Source: Neisseriaceae bacterium TC5R-5
Lineage (GTDB): Bacteria > Pseudomonadota > Gammaproteobacteria > Burkholderiales > Chromobacteriaceae
Length of the DNA: 64,000 nt
Direction: 5' to 3'
Assembly: GCA_020830965.2 (NCBI GenBank)
Contig: JACCFC020000004.1
Location: forward strand, 84,307-148,306
The position numbers and the translations under genes are program-made. This document shows, in pieces, positions 43,203 through 51,744 of the stretch (positions are counted from its first letter, which is position 1; each line of letters begins with the position of its first letter). Under the pieces are notes generated by a model. That model searched no databases. It was not told the origin of the DNA and saw only the letters and a program-made list of their open reading frames with translations.

Positions 43203-44840
43203 ATGAGCGATCTTTTGATCACCGTTGGCGAAGCCATCGCCCGCACGCTGGAGCAGTATCAGGTCAGCGCGATCTATGGCGTGATTTCAATACACAATCT
43301 GCCCATCGCCGACGCAATTGGTCAGCGTGAACAGATTCGTTTTGTACCGGCCCGTGGCGAAGCCGGTGCCGCAAGCATGGCCGATGCACACAGCCGTTTT
43401 CATCGCTTAGGCGTCGTCCTGACCAGCACCGGTGCCGGTGCCGGCAATGCCGCTGGCGCACTGATGGAGGCCTATAATGCCGGCTCCCCGCTGCTCCACC
43501 TTACTGGTCAGGTAGAAAGCGCCTATCTGGAAGCAGAAAACGGTTTTATTCATGAAACCAAAGATCAACTGGCCCTGTTACAAGCCTGCGGCAAAGCCGC
43601 CCTGCGGGTGCGCAAGCCAGAACAGGCAGTGGCCATGCTGCATCACGCCATTCAACTGGCGCAAACCGCCCCTTATGGGCCGGTATCGCTGGAGATACCG
43701 ATAGACATCCAAACTGCCAAAGTACCGCTCAGTGTATTAAGCCCAGTGGTAAACAGCCGCCGCGTCTGTGAACTGCCCAATGCCACGATAGAGGCACTGG
43801 CGACGCGCATCGCCCAGGCACGTAAACCCATACTCTGGCTGGGTGGCGGTGCGCTAGGCTGCCAGCAGGCAGCTACGCAACTGGCCGACCTCGGCCTGGC
43901 GGTAATCTCCAGCACCCATGGACGAGGCATTGTTGCCGATAGCCACCCGCGCAGTCTGCGCGCCTTTCATAACTCCCCAGCAGTAGAAACGCTGCTGGCC
44001 GAAAGCGATTTACTGCTGATCGCCGGTTCCCGCTTACGCAGCAATGAGACGCGCAGTTGGTCACTCCCCTTGCCACAGCAAAGAATTCAAATCGATATCG
44101 ATGCCACGGCGGCCAACCGTAACTACCCGGTGCAGCAGTTTATTCAGGGTGATTGCCAACAGGTACTGACCGCGCTGGCCAGTCGTCTGGCTCCACAGAT
44201 CAACCCCGATTGGGACAAAGCACTAGCCCAAGCGGTACACGATGCCGATAGCCAACTGCGTAAACAAAGCGGCATCTATGCCCAATTAAGCGATGCGCTG
44301 GGACAAGCACTACCAGCCGATGGCATTCTGGTACGCGATGTCACGGTCTCCGCCAGCGTGTGGGGCAGCCGTTTGTTCCGCGCGCCGCAGCCACTATGCA
44401 ATATCCATTCCTTGGCCGGCGCTATCGGCATGGGTCTGCCCATGGCTATCGGCAGCGCGATTGCCAACCCGCAACGCAAAGTAGTGGCCCTAGTAGGCGA
44501 TGGCGGCCTGGCACTAGGCCTGGGTGAATTGGCCACCCTGGCGCAGGAACAGTTAAACCTGACACTACTGGTGATGAATGATGGTGGCTATGGTGTGATG
44601 CGTGGCATTCAGGACAAATACTTTGCCGGTCGGCAATATTTTAACCAACTGCACACCCCGGACTTCTGTCTGCTGGCCAAGGCACTGGGGCTGCCAGCCA
44701 TCCGTATTCAGCAAAGCGGGCAATTTAACGGCGCCATGCAAGAGGCCATCAGCCATCAGGGGCCGCTACTGGTGGAAGTCGATATGCAACAACTGGGCAG
44801 CATTCACTTTGCTGGGCCACCGCAAAAAAGTCTGTATTGA
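43203..44840 (+). CDS. Thiamine diphosphate-dependent enzyme (benzoylformate decarboxylase/acetolactate synthase-like)
   Basis: A 545-residue enzyme with three domains of the POX/ALS fold. The catalytic Glu is E53 in ARGEAGAASMAD; the ThDP-Mg motif is GDGGLALGLGELATL followed by NLTLLVMNDGGYG. It probably decarboxylates a 2-oxo acid to an aldehyde, which the ALDH encoded just upstream could then oxidise. Lyase or ligase activity is not excluded. It begins three bases after the ALDH stop. Confidence 0.87.
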   Translation: MSDLLITVGEAIARTLEQYQVSAIYGVISIHNLPIADAIGQREQIRFVPARGEAGAASMADAHSRFHRLGVVLTSTGAGAGNAAGALMEAYNAGSPLLHLTGQVESAYLEAENGFIHETKDQLALLQACGKAALRVRKPEQAVAMLHHAIQLAQTAPYGPVSLEIPIDIQTAKVPLSVLSPVVNSRRVCELPNATIEALATRIAQARKPILWLGGGALGCQQAATQLADLGLAVISSTHGRGIVADSHPRSLRAFHNSPAVETLLAESDLLLIAGSRLRSNETRSWSLPLPQQRIQIDIDATAANRNYPVQQFIQGDCQQVLTALASRLAPQINPDWDKALAQAVHDADSQLRKQSGIYAQLSDALGQALPADGILVRDVTVSASVWGSRLFRAPQPLCNIHSLAGAIGMGLPMAIGSAIANPQRKVVALVGDGGLALGLGELATLAQEQLNLTLLVMNDGGYGVMRGIQDKYFAGRQYFNQLHTPDFCLLAKALGLPAIRIQQSGQFNGAMQEAISHQGPLLVEVDMQQLGSIHFAGPPQKSLY

Positions 44841-44920
44841 TAATGTAATCAACTCGGCAAGCGCCTGACACAAGGCGCGCCTAACAAAAAACGCAATACC
44901 GTCTACTTTGGAGAGATCTC

Positions 44921-45778
44921 ATGAAACAAGCCGCCCTATCCGGCCTGGGGGCTAGGCTGCTGTTAGCCTGCTGCCCGCTTATCCTCTTGCCCGTCCCTGC
45001 CCAGGCCATCGAATGGATGGACAATGCTGTGTACTACCGCTATGGCGCCCGCTTTACCGAACCGGGTAATCCTAAACGCATCGCCAAAAACATCGTCGGC
45101 TTCACCCATCTGAGCGGCTATCAATACGGCAGCCATTTTTTCAATCTGGAAGCGCTGTATTCTAATGCCGCCGACCCGGCTTATCAGTCCAGCGCTGGCG
45201 CCCGCGAAATCTACGCGGTCTATCGCCATCAACTCCCCTGGGGCAAGCTCAGCGGCCAGCCCATCAGCAACAGTTGGCTGCGTGATCTGGCCCTCACTTT
45301 TGGCGTGGATGCCAATACCAAAAACAGCCGCGTCAAACCACAGAAACGTCTAGTGGTAATCGGCCCCACCCTCAAGCTGGACGTACCTGGCGTGTGGGAC
45401 ATCAGCCTGTTTTACTACCGCGAATCCAACCACAATGCACTGCCAGGCACACAGCAAGCACACGTCAATTTCGATCCTAGCTGGCAATTGGCCAGCAACT
45501 GGAGCGTTCCGTTCACCTTGGGCAATATACCGGTCAAATACAGTGGTATTGCCAGCTATACCGCCGCTAAAGGTAAAAACTACTTTGCCAAGGACACCGC
45601 TGGCGAAACAGTCTTTCGCAGCGCACTGCTGATAGATGTTGGGGCAATGGCGGGATGGTCAAAACAGGTTTTCTATGCCGGAATCGGCTACGAATACTGG
45701 CGCAACAAATTTGGTAATCAACCGGCGCTAGGCACGCAGACTTCGACCAGCAGCATCAATATGGAATGGCATTTCTGA
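44921..45778 (+). CDS. Outer-membrane channel protein (Tsx-like)
   Basis: A 285-residue beta-barrel with a signal peptide ending PAQAIEW. Alternating aromatic strands and a final Phe (MEWHF) fit an outer-membrane porin; the opening WMDNAVYYRYG resembles nucleoside-specific channel (Tsx/OmpK-like) proteins. GGAGAG precedes the start. Its location at the end of the catabolic cluster suggests that it lets the substrate through the outer membrane. An 80-base gap separates it from the ThDP gene, so it could have its own promoter. Confidence 0.82.
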   Translation: MKQAALSGLGARLLLACCPLILLPVPAQAIEWMDNAVYYRYGARFTEPGNPKRIAKNIVGFTHLSGYQYGSHFFNLEALYSNAADPAYQSSAGAREIYAVYRHQLPWGKLSGQPISNSWLRDLALTFGVDANTKNSRVKPQKRLVVIGPTLKLDVPGVWDISLFYYRESNHNALPGTQQAHVNFDPSWQLASNWSVPFTLGNIPVKYSGIASYTAAKGKNYFAKDTAGETVFRSALLIDVGAMAGWSKQVFYAGIGYEYWRNKFGNQPALGTQTSTSSINMEWHF

Positions 45779-45936
45779 CACCCACTTTCGTGAGCATCTT
45801 TTTTTAAAACATCCATCGGTTCCCTAGCGTACGGAAGGATTGCTTTAATAAAGCGATAGTGCTCGTATGCTGTATGCAACTTCATGGTTAGAAGTAGCGT
45901 CCAGTATGACTTCTCTCTCACGATAAAGGAATGATG

Positions 45937-46143
45937 ATGTCACTTGATAATACCAACCCTAGCGTCGCACATAAGGCCGCAGCAACCGAACATAAAGCTT
46001 GCGCCGATCTTCACACAAAGGCTGCCGATAATCATGACAGCAAGAAAGCTAATGAAGCAAAGGCTGCTTCTACTAGTGCTTTGCAAAGCAGCGAATCAGC
46101 ACATAAGCAGTCTAAAGTAGCCAGTGATTGTTCTGCCAAATAA
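45937..46143 (+). CDS. Small Ala/Lys/Ser-rich protein, function unknown
   Basis: A 68-residue hydrophilic protein with many Ala, Lys, Ser and His and two Cys (HKACADLH and SDCSAK). It has no membrane segment. Three ATG codons stand in a row (45931, 45934, 45937); AAAGGA is best spaced for the third. A strong terminator follows. The low-complexity alanine/lysine pattern suggests a disordered stress-type protein, in keeping with nearby BON and CsbD genes, but no family was recognised. Confidence 0.7.
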   Translation: MSLDNTNPSVAHKAAATEHKACADLHTKAADNHDSKKANEAKAASTSALQSSESAHKQSKVASDCSAK

Positions 46144-46186
46144 TACTAGGCTGTAATGGTATGTTTTGAGACTGAACAAGGCTCTG

Positions 46187-46217
46187 GAAAGCCCGTCATG
46201 AATCATGGCGGGCTTTC
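46187..46217 (+). terminator. Terminator after the small Ala/Lys/Ser-rich gene
   Basis: GAAAGCCCG-T-CATG-AAT-CATG-G-CGGGCTTTC followed by TTACAT. Thirteen paired bases with one internal mismatch. Confidence 0.85.
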
Positions 46218-46265
46218 TTACATCCCAATTTATCCAGAGCAGAACTTTGACTCTGACTTTATTGC

Positions 46266-46362
46266 GAGGCGCTAAGCAAACCTAAAATAGCGCGCCGACG
46301 CAGACAGTACCAGTGTACGGCAAGGAGGCGCAACGCTGGATCAGGGGTATGTTCACAGCTCT
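46266..46362. repeat. Palindromic repeat, copy 7 (diverged, 97 bp)
   Basis: The core CGCCGACGCAGACAGTACC and AAGGAGGCGCAACGCTGG is well kept; the ends are GAGGCGCTAAGCAAACC on the left and GTTCACAGCTCT on the right. It lies between two terminators. Confidence 0.8.
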
Positions 46363-46366
46363 AAGC

Positions 46367-46389
46367 AAAAACCCCGCCGAAGCAGGGTT
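46367..46389 (-). terminator. Terminator after the BON-domain gene
   Basis: On the minus strand CCCTGC-TTCG-GCGGGG is followed by TTTTTGC. The UUCG tetraloop and T-run are typical. It lies about 80 bases past the stop. Confidence 0.8.
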
Positions 46390-46467
46390 CATCGATACCT
46401 TTGTTCAATACCAGCCAATCAGCGATGGCCAGAGCGAGAAGCTTAGTACCACCAACGGTAAAACTCC

Positions 46468-46785
46468 CTAGCGGGGCATAATCTTCAGGTTGTTATGAAC
46501 CGCTTTGACTGATTCAACCTGCGTCACTAGTTTTGTGGCACGCTCAAATTCGTCCTTGCTATTAACGGTACCGGTAAGATGAACGGTACCACGCTCAGTA
46601 CGGACACTGATCTCGCGCCCCTTAACCCACTCATCTTTGGCGAATACTGTCTTCACCTTAGCAGTGATGGCAGTATCGTCCAGATACTGCCCGGCGGTAT
46701 CAGTCGATTTCTCTTCGGCGTAAGTAATCACGGGGCTAAGCAACGCTCCCAGCAAAAGCAAGGTTCCAGCAAATTTCATTTTCAT
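46468..46785 (-). CDS. BON-domain periplasmic protein (OsmY-like)
   Basis: A 105-residue exported protein with a signal peptide ending ITYAEE and one BON domain (DTAITAKVKTVFAKDEW, then VHLTGTVNSKDEFERA). BON proteins bind membranes or phospholipids and are commonly induced by osmotic or stationary-phase stress. GGAGGAG lies before the ATG (complement of ACTCCTCC). It is 72 bases downstream of a CsbD gene on the same strand, so the two may be co-regulated. Confidence 0.9.
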   Translation of the reverse strand: MKMKFAGTLLLLGALLSPVITYAEEKSTDTAGQYLDDTAITAKVKTVFAKDEWVKGREISVRTERGTVHLTGTVNSKDEFERATKLVTQVESVKAVHNNLKIMPR

Positions 46786-46857
46786 AACTCCTCCATTGGG
46801 TTCGTTTCAGCCAAAGCAGTGACGGACAAATCCATACACCAGTTCTGCGCTTCATCG

Positions 46858-47049
46858 TTAAGGCGTTTTTACCTTCTTCGCACTATGCTCTTTAGCATCG
46901 CCCACCGAGGCTTGAACTGCGCCATCGTGTTTCTGGATGTTACCTTCGGCTTCAAGGTCCTTATTACCCACGACCTTGCCGACGATCTCCTTCAGCCTAC
47001 CCTTAGCTTCTTCGACTCGTCCTTTGACTTGATCTTTATTGATGCTCAT
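46858..47049 (-). CDS. CsbD-family stress protein
   Basis: A 63-residue hydrophilic protein. DQVKGRVEEAKGRLKEIVGK and VVGNKDLEAEGNIQK are the standard CsbD-like repeats. Members are small general-stress proteins of unknown mechanism. AGGAGC lies eight bases upstream of the start. Upstream of the BON gene on the same strand. Confidence 0.92.
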   Translation of the reverse strand: MSINKDQVKGRVEEAKGRLKEIVGKVVGNKDLEAEGNIQKHDGAVQASVGDAKEHSAKKVKTP

Positions 47050-47255
47050 GATCTGCTCCTGAGAAAATTAGCCGACCCAATGTCGACATGCGGCAACTGC
47101 CACGCACTCATATCGTAGTTCTTTGTCTATCTCAGGTCTGTTCGCCGGCACACACTGGCCACGCTTGCCTTGGCAATAGCATAATCATGCCATTAACCGC
47201 TAAGATAGGGCTCTACCCTGCTATTACCCTATGCACTCATAAAGAAGCTTACTGA

Positions 47256-48938
47256 ATGTTAAGAGAGACTTTGATTGCCATGCGCGATTTACCGCGCTTA
47301 AAAGAAATTAGCGGTATTCTGATTCACTATGGTTTAGGTGAGTTCATTCAACGTTTGAAGCTGCCATCTGCTTTGGAGAAAGCGGGTCGTTGGCTACATT
47401 TGGACACGCAACATGCCTCAGCAGCGCTGCCTACCCCAGTACGGATTCGCCTAGCTTTTGAGGAGCTGGGACCAACATTCATCAAGTTAGGGCAAATTCT
47501 CTCGACGCGGGTAGATATCTTCGCCCCAGACTGGGTTGCCGAGTTTGAAAAGCTGCAAAATAAAGTACCCGCCGTACCACCTGACGCAGTACGGCAACTC
47601 GTCATTGATACACTAGGGCAGCCACCAGAAGCGCTGTTTGCCTATTTTGATATGCAACCGCTGGGCTGCGCCTCCATCGCCCAGGTACACCGCGCCACCT
47701 TACACAGCGGGGAGCAGGTAGTTGTCAAACTACGTCGACCGGGGATTGTGGAAAAAATCAATGCTGATCTGCGTATTCTGGCGCACATAGCTATTTTGCT
47801 GGAAAAGGAATTTCCCGACCTGCGTCGTTTTCAACCTAGCGAAACCGCTAGTCAGTTTGCACGCTCTTTGCGGCGTGAGTTGGATTTGGCGGTGGAGGCT
47901 CGTCATTCGGAGCGGGTAAGCAAAGACTTTGCTGATGAGCCCAATGTGCTGATTCCTAAAATCTACTGGGAATACACCAATACCGCAGTCAATGTTCAGG
48001 ACTATGTTGACGGACTGCCAGCCACTCAATTAAGTCAGGCCACGGCTCATGGGCTAGATCCGGTCTTGTTGGCTAAACGTGGCGCTGATGCGCTGCTAAA
48101 AATGATTCTAGTGCATGGTTTTTTTCATGCCGATCCCCATCCTGGCAATGTGTTTTTTTTGCGCGGGCAAAGAATTGCCTTTGTTGACTTTGGCATGATG
48201 GGGCGTATCAGCCATGCACGCCGCGATCAGATCGTCGATTTACTGGCCGCAGTGGCGGATCGCAATGAACATGCCATTATCGATGTACTAAGTGAGTGGA
48301 CTGGCAGCACCGTAGTGAATGAAATACAGTTTGCTGATGATGTTAGCGAATTTATGTTTCATTACGAACACGTACCACTAAAACGCATCAATATTAGTGA
48401 GTTGATCACCGACATCATGGCCCTTATCCGTAATCATTCAATATTATTGCCGCCGGATATGGCCATGCTGTTTAAAGCCCTGTTAACGCTGGAAGGGCTG
48501 GCACGTCAGCTTGATCCGAATTTTCAGCTGATAGAACACATTACGCCGTTCATTCGTCAATTGATAAAAGCTCGTTATCATCCGAGCACTCTGCTCAAGC
48601 GTGGTCGACATTCGCTCTCTGAAGCCTTCGCACTATTAGGGGAGTTACCACACGATATCATTCGATTGGGTAAAGATATTCGTCACGGCAGGTTCAAAGT
48701 CAACCTGGATTTGAAGCGACTAGATCATTTTGGCCACCAACTAGATCGCAGTACCAACCGCCTAACCATGGGGATTGTTACTGGCTGTCTGATTATCGGT
48801 TCTTCCATCGTGATGACGGTCAATGCCGGGCCAAAATTGTTCGGTTTGCCGCTATTCGGTTTTATCGGCTTCATGCTGGCTATGTTCAACAGTGTCTGGC
48901 TGGTATGGGCAATCTGGCGATCAGGAAAGGAACTTTAA
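47256..48938 (+). CDS. ubiB: AarF/UbiB-family atypical kinase
   Basis: A 560-residue membrane-associated ABC1-family kinase. KLGQILSTR carries the KxGQ motif, ASIAQVHRA the alanine-rich nucleotide loop, and FFHADPHPGN the catalytic region, with two C-terminal transmembrane segments (about 505-555). In Gammaproteobacteria UbiB supports ubiquinone synthesis; this gene is not beside ubiE or ubiJ, so a different quinone- or lipid-related role is possible. Convergent with the enoyl-CoA hydratase gene; a perfect palindrome lies between them. Confidence 0.88.
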   Translation: MLRETLIAMRDLPRLKEISGILIHYGLGEFIQRLKLPSALEKAGRWLHLDTQHASAALPTPVRIRLAFEELGPTFIKLGQILSTRVDIFAPDWVAEFEKLQNKVPAVPPDAVRQLVIDTLGQPPEALFAYFDMQPLGCASIAQVHRATLHSGEQVVVKLRRPGIVEKINADLRILAHIAILLEKEFPDLRRFQPSETASQFARSLRRELDLAVEARHSERVSKDFADEPNVLIPKIYWEYTNTAVNVQDYVDGLPATQLSQATAHGLDPVLLAKRGADALLKMILVHGFFHADPHPGNVFFLRGQRIAFVDFGMMGRISHARRDQIVDLLAAVADRNEHAIIDVLSEWTGSTVVNEIQFADDVSEFMFHYEHVPLKRINISELITDIMALIRNHSILLPPDMAMLFKALLTLEGLARQLDPNFQLIEHITPFIRQLIKARYHPSTLLKRGRHSLSEAFALLGELPHDIIRLGKDIRHGRFKVNLDLKRLDHFGHQLDRSTNRLTMGIVTGCLIIGSSIVMTVNAGPKLFGLPLFGFIGFMLAMFNSVWLVWAIWRSGKEL

Positions 48939-48980
48939 CAACGGCTTGCTACTCGCGCCCGATAAGGATTTGGCAGGCTC

Positions 48981-49012
48981 GCCGTTAACATTGAGTCGCT
49001 AATGTTAACGGC
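48981..49012. terminator. Perfect 12-bp palindromic hairpin between convergent genes
   Basis: GCCGTTAACATT-GAGTCGCT-AATGTTAACGGC: 12 paired bases with an eight-base loop, 42 bases past the ubiB stop. There is no T-run, so it may act as a transcript-end stabiliser or a protein binding site rather than a classical terminator. Confidence 0.5.
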
Positions 49013-49051
49013 CACCGGGATGACAGGGTATTAACAGAATGCTTTAGCGAT

Positions 49052-49840
49052 TCAGTCGTCGCCTTCTGCTTCAGCCCAACTAGGTAAGCGCTTATTCAGG
49101 AAAGCAGAGACACCCTCCTTCTGTTCCTCACCACCTATTAATTGACGTACCGCCTCACGTTCTGCGCTTAAGTGCTGTGCCAGCGTGCGATTGGGGCTCT
49201 CCTCAATCAGCTTACGTGCTGCCGCCACAGCAGAAGGTGCTTGCATCGCTACTTTATTGGCCAAACTTAATGCCACAATCTTGGCAAAGCCTTGGTCCAC
49301 AAGTTCCTCAATCAAACCAATATCAAATGCTTTTTGCGCACTCAACACCTCACCACCCAAAATGATGCGCTTAGCCCAGGCTACCCCTACTTTGTCTGCC
49401 AAGGTCTTGGTACCACCTGCGGCCGGGATAATCCCCACTTTGGCTTCCGGCAACCCCAGCTTGGCGCCACGCTCTGCCACCATGTAATCACAGGCTAACG
49501 CACACTCCAGACCACCACCCATGGCATACCCATTAATAGCCGCCACCGTGACGCCACGATATTGCCGGATCGACTGTAGGGCGTTGGTAAAAGCATCCAA
49601 TACCTTGTCAGCAGCCGTACCATCGTTACTGGCAAACTGTTTCAGGTCCGCCCCGGCCGAGAAAAACGTTTCGCCATTACCGGTAATCACTACCGCCCGG
49701 ATATTTGGATCGCTATCCAATGTCTGAACCGTTGCCGCCAGTTCATTAAGACTATCTGTCGTCAGCAGATTTGCTGGTGGGTTGTTTAAGGTAATGATTG
49801 CAGACTGTCCCAATCGCTCAAGTGTCAGGTACCTGACCAT
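49052..49840 (-). CDS. Enoyl-CoA hydratase/isomerase family protein
   Basis: A 262-residue crotonase-fold enzyme. FFSAGADLKQF and GYAMGGGLECALACDY form the oxyanion hole and carry the first catalytic Glu; LPEAKVGIIPAAGGT carries the second. With both Glu present, hydratase activity is plausible. The start at 49840 (MVRYLTLERLG) is preferred to 49930 because AGGA is well placed and the fold begins here. No other fatty-acid or amino-acid degradation gene is adjacent. Confidence 0.88.
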   Translation of the reverse strand: MVRYLTLERLGQSAIITLNNPPANLLTTDSLNELAATVQTLDSDPNIRAVVITGNGETFFSAGADLKQFASNDGTAADKVLDAFTNALQSIRQYRGVTVAAINGYAMGGGLECALACDYMVAERGAKLGLPEAKVGIIPAAGGTKTLADKVGVAWAKRIILGGEVLSAQKAFDIGLIEELVDQGFAKIVALSLANKVAMQAPSAVAAARKLIEESPNRTLAQHLSAEREAVRQLIGGEEQKEGVSAFLNKRLPSWAEAEGDD

Positions 49841-50186
49841 AGTATTCCTCACTTTATTACAGATATCACTTCCAGGTTTTTCATTAAATAAACTGCCCAA
49901 TATCAAAAACCTGGTTCTATACACCGACAATCAGACCAAAGCACGGTGACGACAGTTTCCAAGAGGAAGCTCATGTCGCTCGGTGTGTGCTCAATTAAAG
50001 TGCTGCATTCTCAAACCAAATTGCACTTTTAGCCAGTATCTAAATCATATTGATGCTTATTTTTTATAGAACTTTTCTGATTAATGCCAAATAAAATTTT
50101 TTTTCAGCATAAAAATCATTGTCGGTTTTAAAATTTAGGCTAATGGCCTCTGTTACCATACGCATTTTTCCCTGACAGACCGCAAT
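49841..50186. other. 346-base gap between divergent genes
   Basis: The right half is AT-rich and probably holds the promoter of the TauE/SafE-family gene. No gene, repeat copy or hairpin of note was found. Confidence 0.5.
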
Positions 50187-50858
50187 ATGCTCGATACTAA
50201 TCTGTGGGCCCTGTTTCTGGCCGGGCTGCTGGGTGGCGGGCACTGTATAGGTATGTGTGGCGGCATCGTCACAGCCCTTACTCTGCACCTCCCTGCTAAC
50301 CAGTCGCGTTGGTTGACTCTACTCGCTTACAATCTGGGGCGCATTACCAGTTATACGCTAGTTGGTATGCTGCTGGGCGGCTTGGCCAGCAGCCTGATAC
50401 TGCTCCAGATTCGTGGTTTTCAATTGGGACTACAAATACTGGCTAATGGCATGCTAATAGCAATGGGCTTATATCTGGCCGGATTGGCCGGGATCATTAG
50501 CCGGCTGGAAAAGCTAGGAGCACCAGTCTGGCGTTATTTGCAACCACTGGTACGCCGACTATTGCCGATACGCAGCCTACCCGGTGCGGTACTAGCCGGC
50601 CTAGTCTGGGGTTGGTTGCCATGTGGGCTGGTGTACAGTGCCTCCCTCTCGGCACTCGCCAGCGCCAGTGTCGGACAGGGGGCATTGACCATGCTGGTAT
50701 TTGGGTTGGGCACCCTGCCCAACTTGCTGCTGATGGGCGTATTTGCCGATAGCTTGCGTCGATGGCTACATAAACGACCGGTCCGTTTACTGGCCGGCTT
50801 GCTGGTCGTTCTAATTGGAGCATTGGGATTGTTTGCTGTGTTTAATGAAATGACTTAA
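50187..50858 (+). CDS. Sulfite exporter TauE/SafE family membrane protein
   Basis: A 223-residue protein with six or so hydrophobic segments. The opening LAGLLGGGHCIGMCGG and the later GWLPCGLVYS, each with Cys, match the UreH/HupE-like branch that accompanies cytochrome oxidase or metal trafficking genes. Function is not proven for most members; transport of a metal or thiol-linked species is possible. The last 17 bases overlap the end of znuA on the other strand. Confidence 0.8.
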   Translation: MLDTNLWALFLAGLLGGGHCIGMCGGIVTALTLHLPANQSRWLTLLAYNLGRITSYTLVGMLLGGLASSLILLQIRGFQLGLQILANGMLIAMGLYLAGLAGIISRLEKLGAPVWRYLQPLVRRLLPIRSLPGAVLAGLVWGWLPCGLVYSASLSALASASVGQGALTMLVFGLGTLPNLLLMGVFADSLRRWLHKRPVRLLAGLLVVLIGALGLFAVFNEMT

Positions 50859-51729
50859 GAATGGTCTGCACATTGTAGCGGAACATATCCAGATAGTTAT
50901 TGGCTGGCCCAGTTGCACCAGATAAGGCGTCGGCATAGAGCTTGCCGCCGACAGTCACTTTGGATTCTTTCGCTAGTTGCTCCAGTAAGCGCTTATCGCT
51001 CATATTCTCTATAAACAGCGCCCCTATTTTTTCCTGACGTACCTGCCGCATCAACTGCGCCACACCTTTAGCTGAGGCTTCGGCATCGGTACTCACTCCT
51101 TGAATGGAGAGAATTTTAAGCTGGTAACGATCTCCGAGGTAAGCAAAAGCATCATGTGAAGTCAGTAGCTTGCGCTTGGCAAGCGGAATCGCTGCAAATG
51201 CTTTTTTTGCCCACGCATCCAGCGCTTGTACTTTTTTACTGTACTCTGCTGCACGCTGAGCATACTCCTGTTTGCCAGCTGGGTCGGCCTTGATCAATCC
51301 TGCAGCAATATTACGGATATAAGTTTGTACCCGCGTTGGATCATGCCAGGCGTGTGGATCAAGATGACCATGATGATGATCATCGCCATGATCGTCATCT
51401 GCGGCTATACGGGCCTGAATGCCCTGAGTGGCAACAACTTTCACACCTTTAAAATTGGCTGCCTTACTCAGACGCTCCATCCAGCCTTCCAGCCCCAAAC
51501 CGTTCATAACCAACACCTTGGCAGCCGCTACTTTTTTAACATCAGCCGGGGAAGGCTGAAACACATGGGTGTCTTGATCCGGCCCCACCAGAGAAACCAC
51601 CTCAACACGATCTCCTCCAATCACACGCGTCATGTCCGCGAGAATGCTGAAACTCGCCACTACCGGCAATTTGGCCCAGGCAAACATTGGTATAGTCAGC
51701 CACAATAACGCACACAAAAATCTTTGCAT
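50842..51729 (-). CDS. znuA: Zinc ABC transporter, periplasmic binding protein ZnuA
   Basis: A 295-residue cluster A-I metal-binding protein. Signal peptide ends FAWAK. A His/Asp-rich loop (DDDHGDDHHHGHLDPHAWHD) lies after residue 110, a feature of zinc-specific members. Further ligands are expected in LLTSHDAF and around ENMSD. It captures zinc and delivers it to ZnuB. It is the last gene of the coupled zinc operon, 15 bases after znuB, and its stop overlaps the convergent TauE-family gene. Confidence 0.95.
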   Translation of the reverse strand: MQRFLCALLWLTIPMFAWAKLPVVASFSILADMTRVIGGDRVEVVSLVGPDQDTHVFQPSPADVKKVAAAKVLVMNGLGLEGWMERLSKAANFKGVKVVATQGIQARIAADDDHGDDHHHGHLDPHAWHDPTRVQTYIRNIAAGLIKADPAGKQEYAQRAAEYSKKVQALDAWAKKAFAAIPLAKRKLLTSHDAFAYLGDRYQLKILSIQGVSTDAEASAKGVAQLMRQVRQEKIGALFIENMSDKRLLEQLAKESKVTVGGKLYADALSGATGPANNYLDMFRYNVQTILKSFH

Positions 51730-51744
51730 CCAACCAGTCTCCTG

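Larger units (their letters stand above)
46144..46467. other. 324-base gap between convergent genes
   Basis: Holds one plus-strand terminator, repeat copy 7 and one minus-strand terminator, described separately. The remaining bases 46395-46467 show nothing recognisable. Confidence 0.7.

Noticed and set aside
44860..44900. GCGCC-N8-GGCGC hairpin after the ThDP gene
   Set aside because: Short stem without a T-run; too weak to call a terminator inside the cluster.
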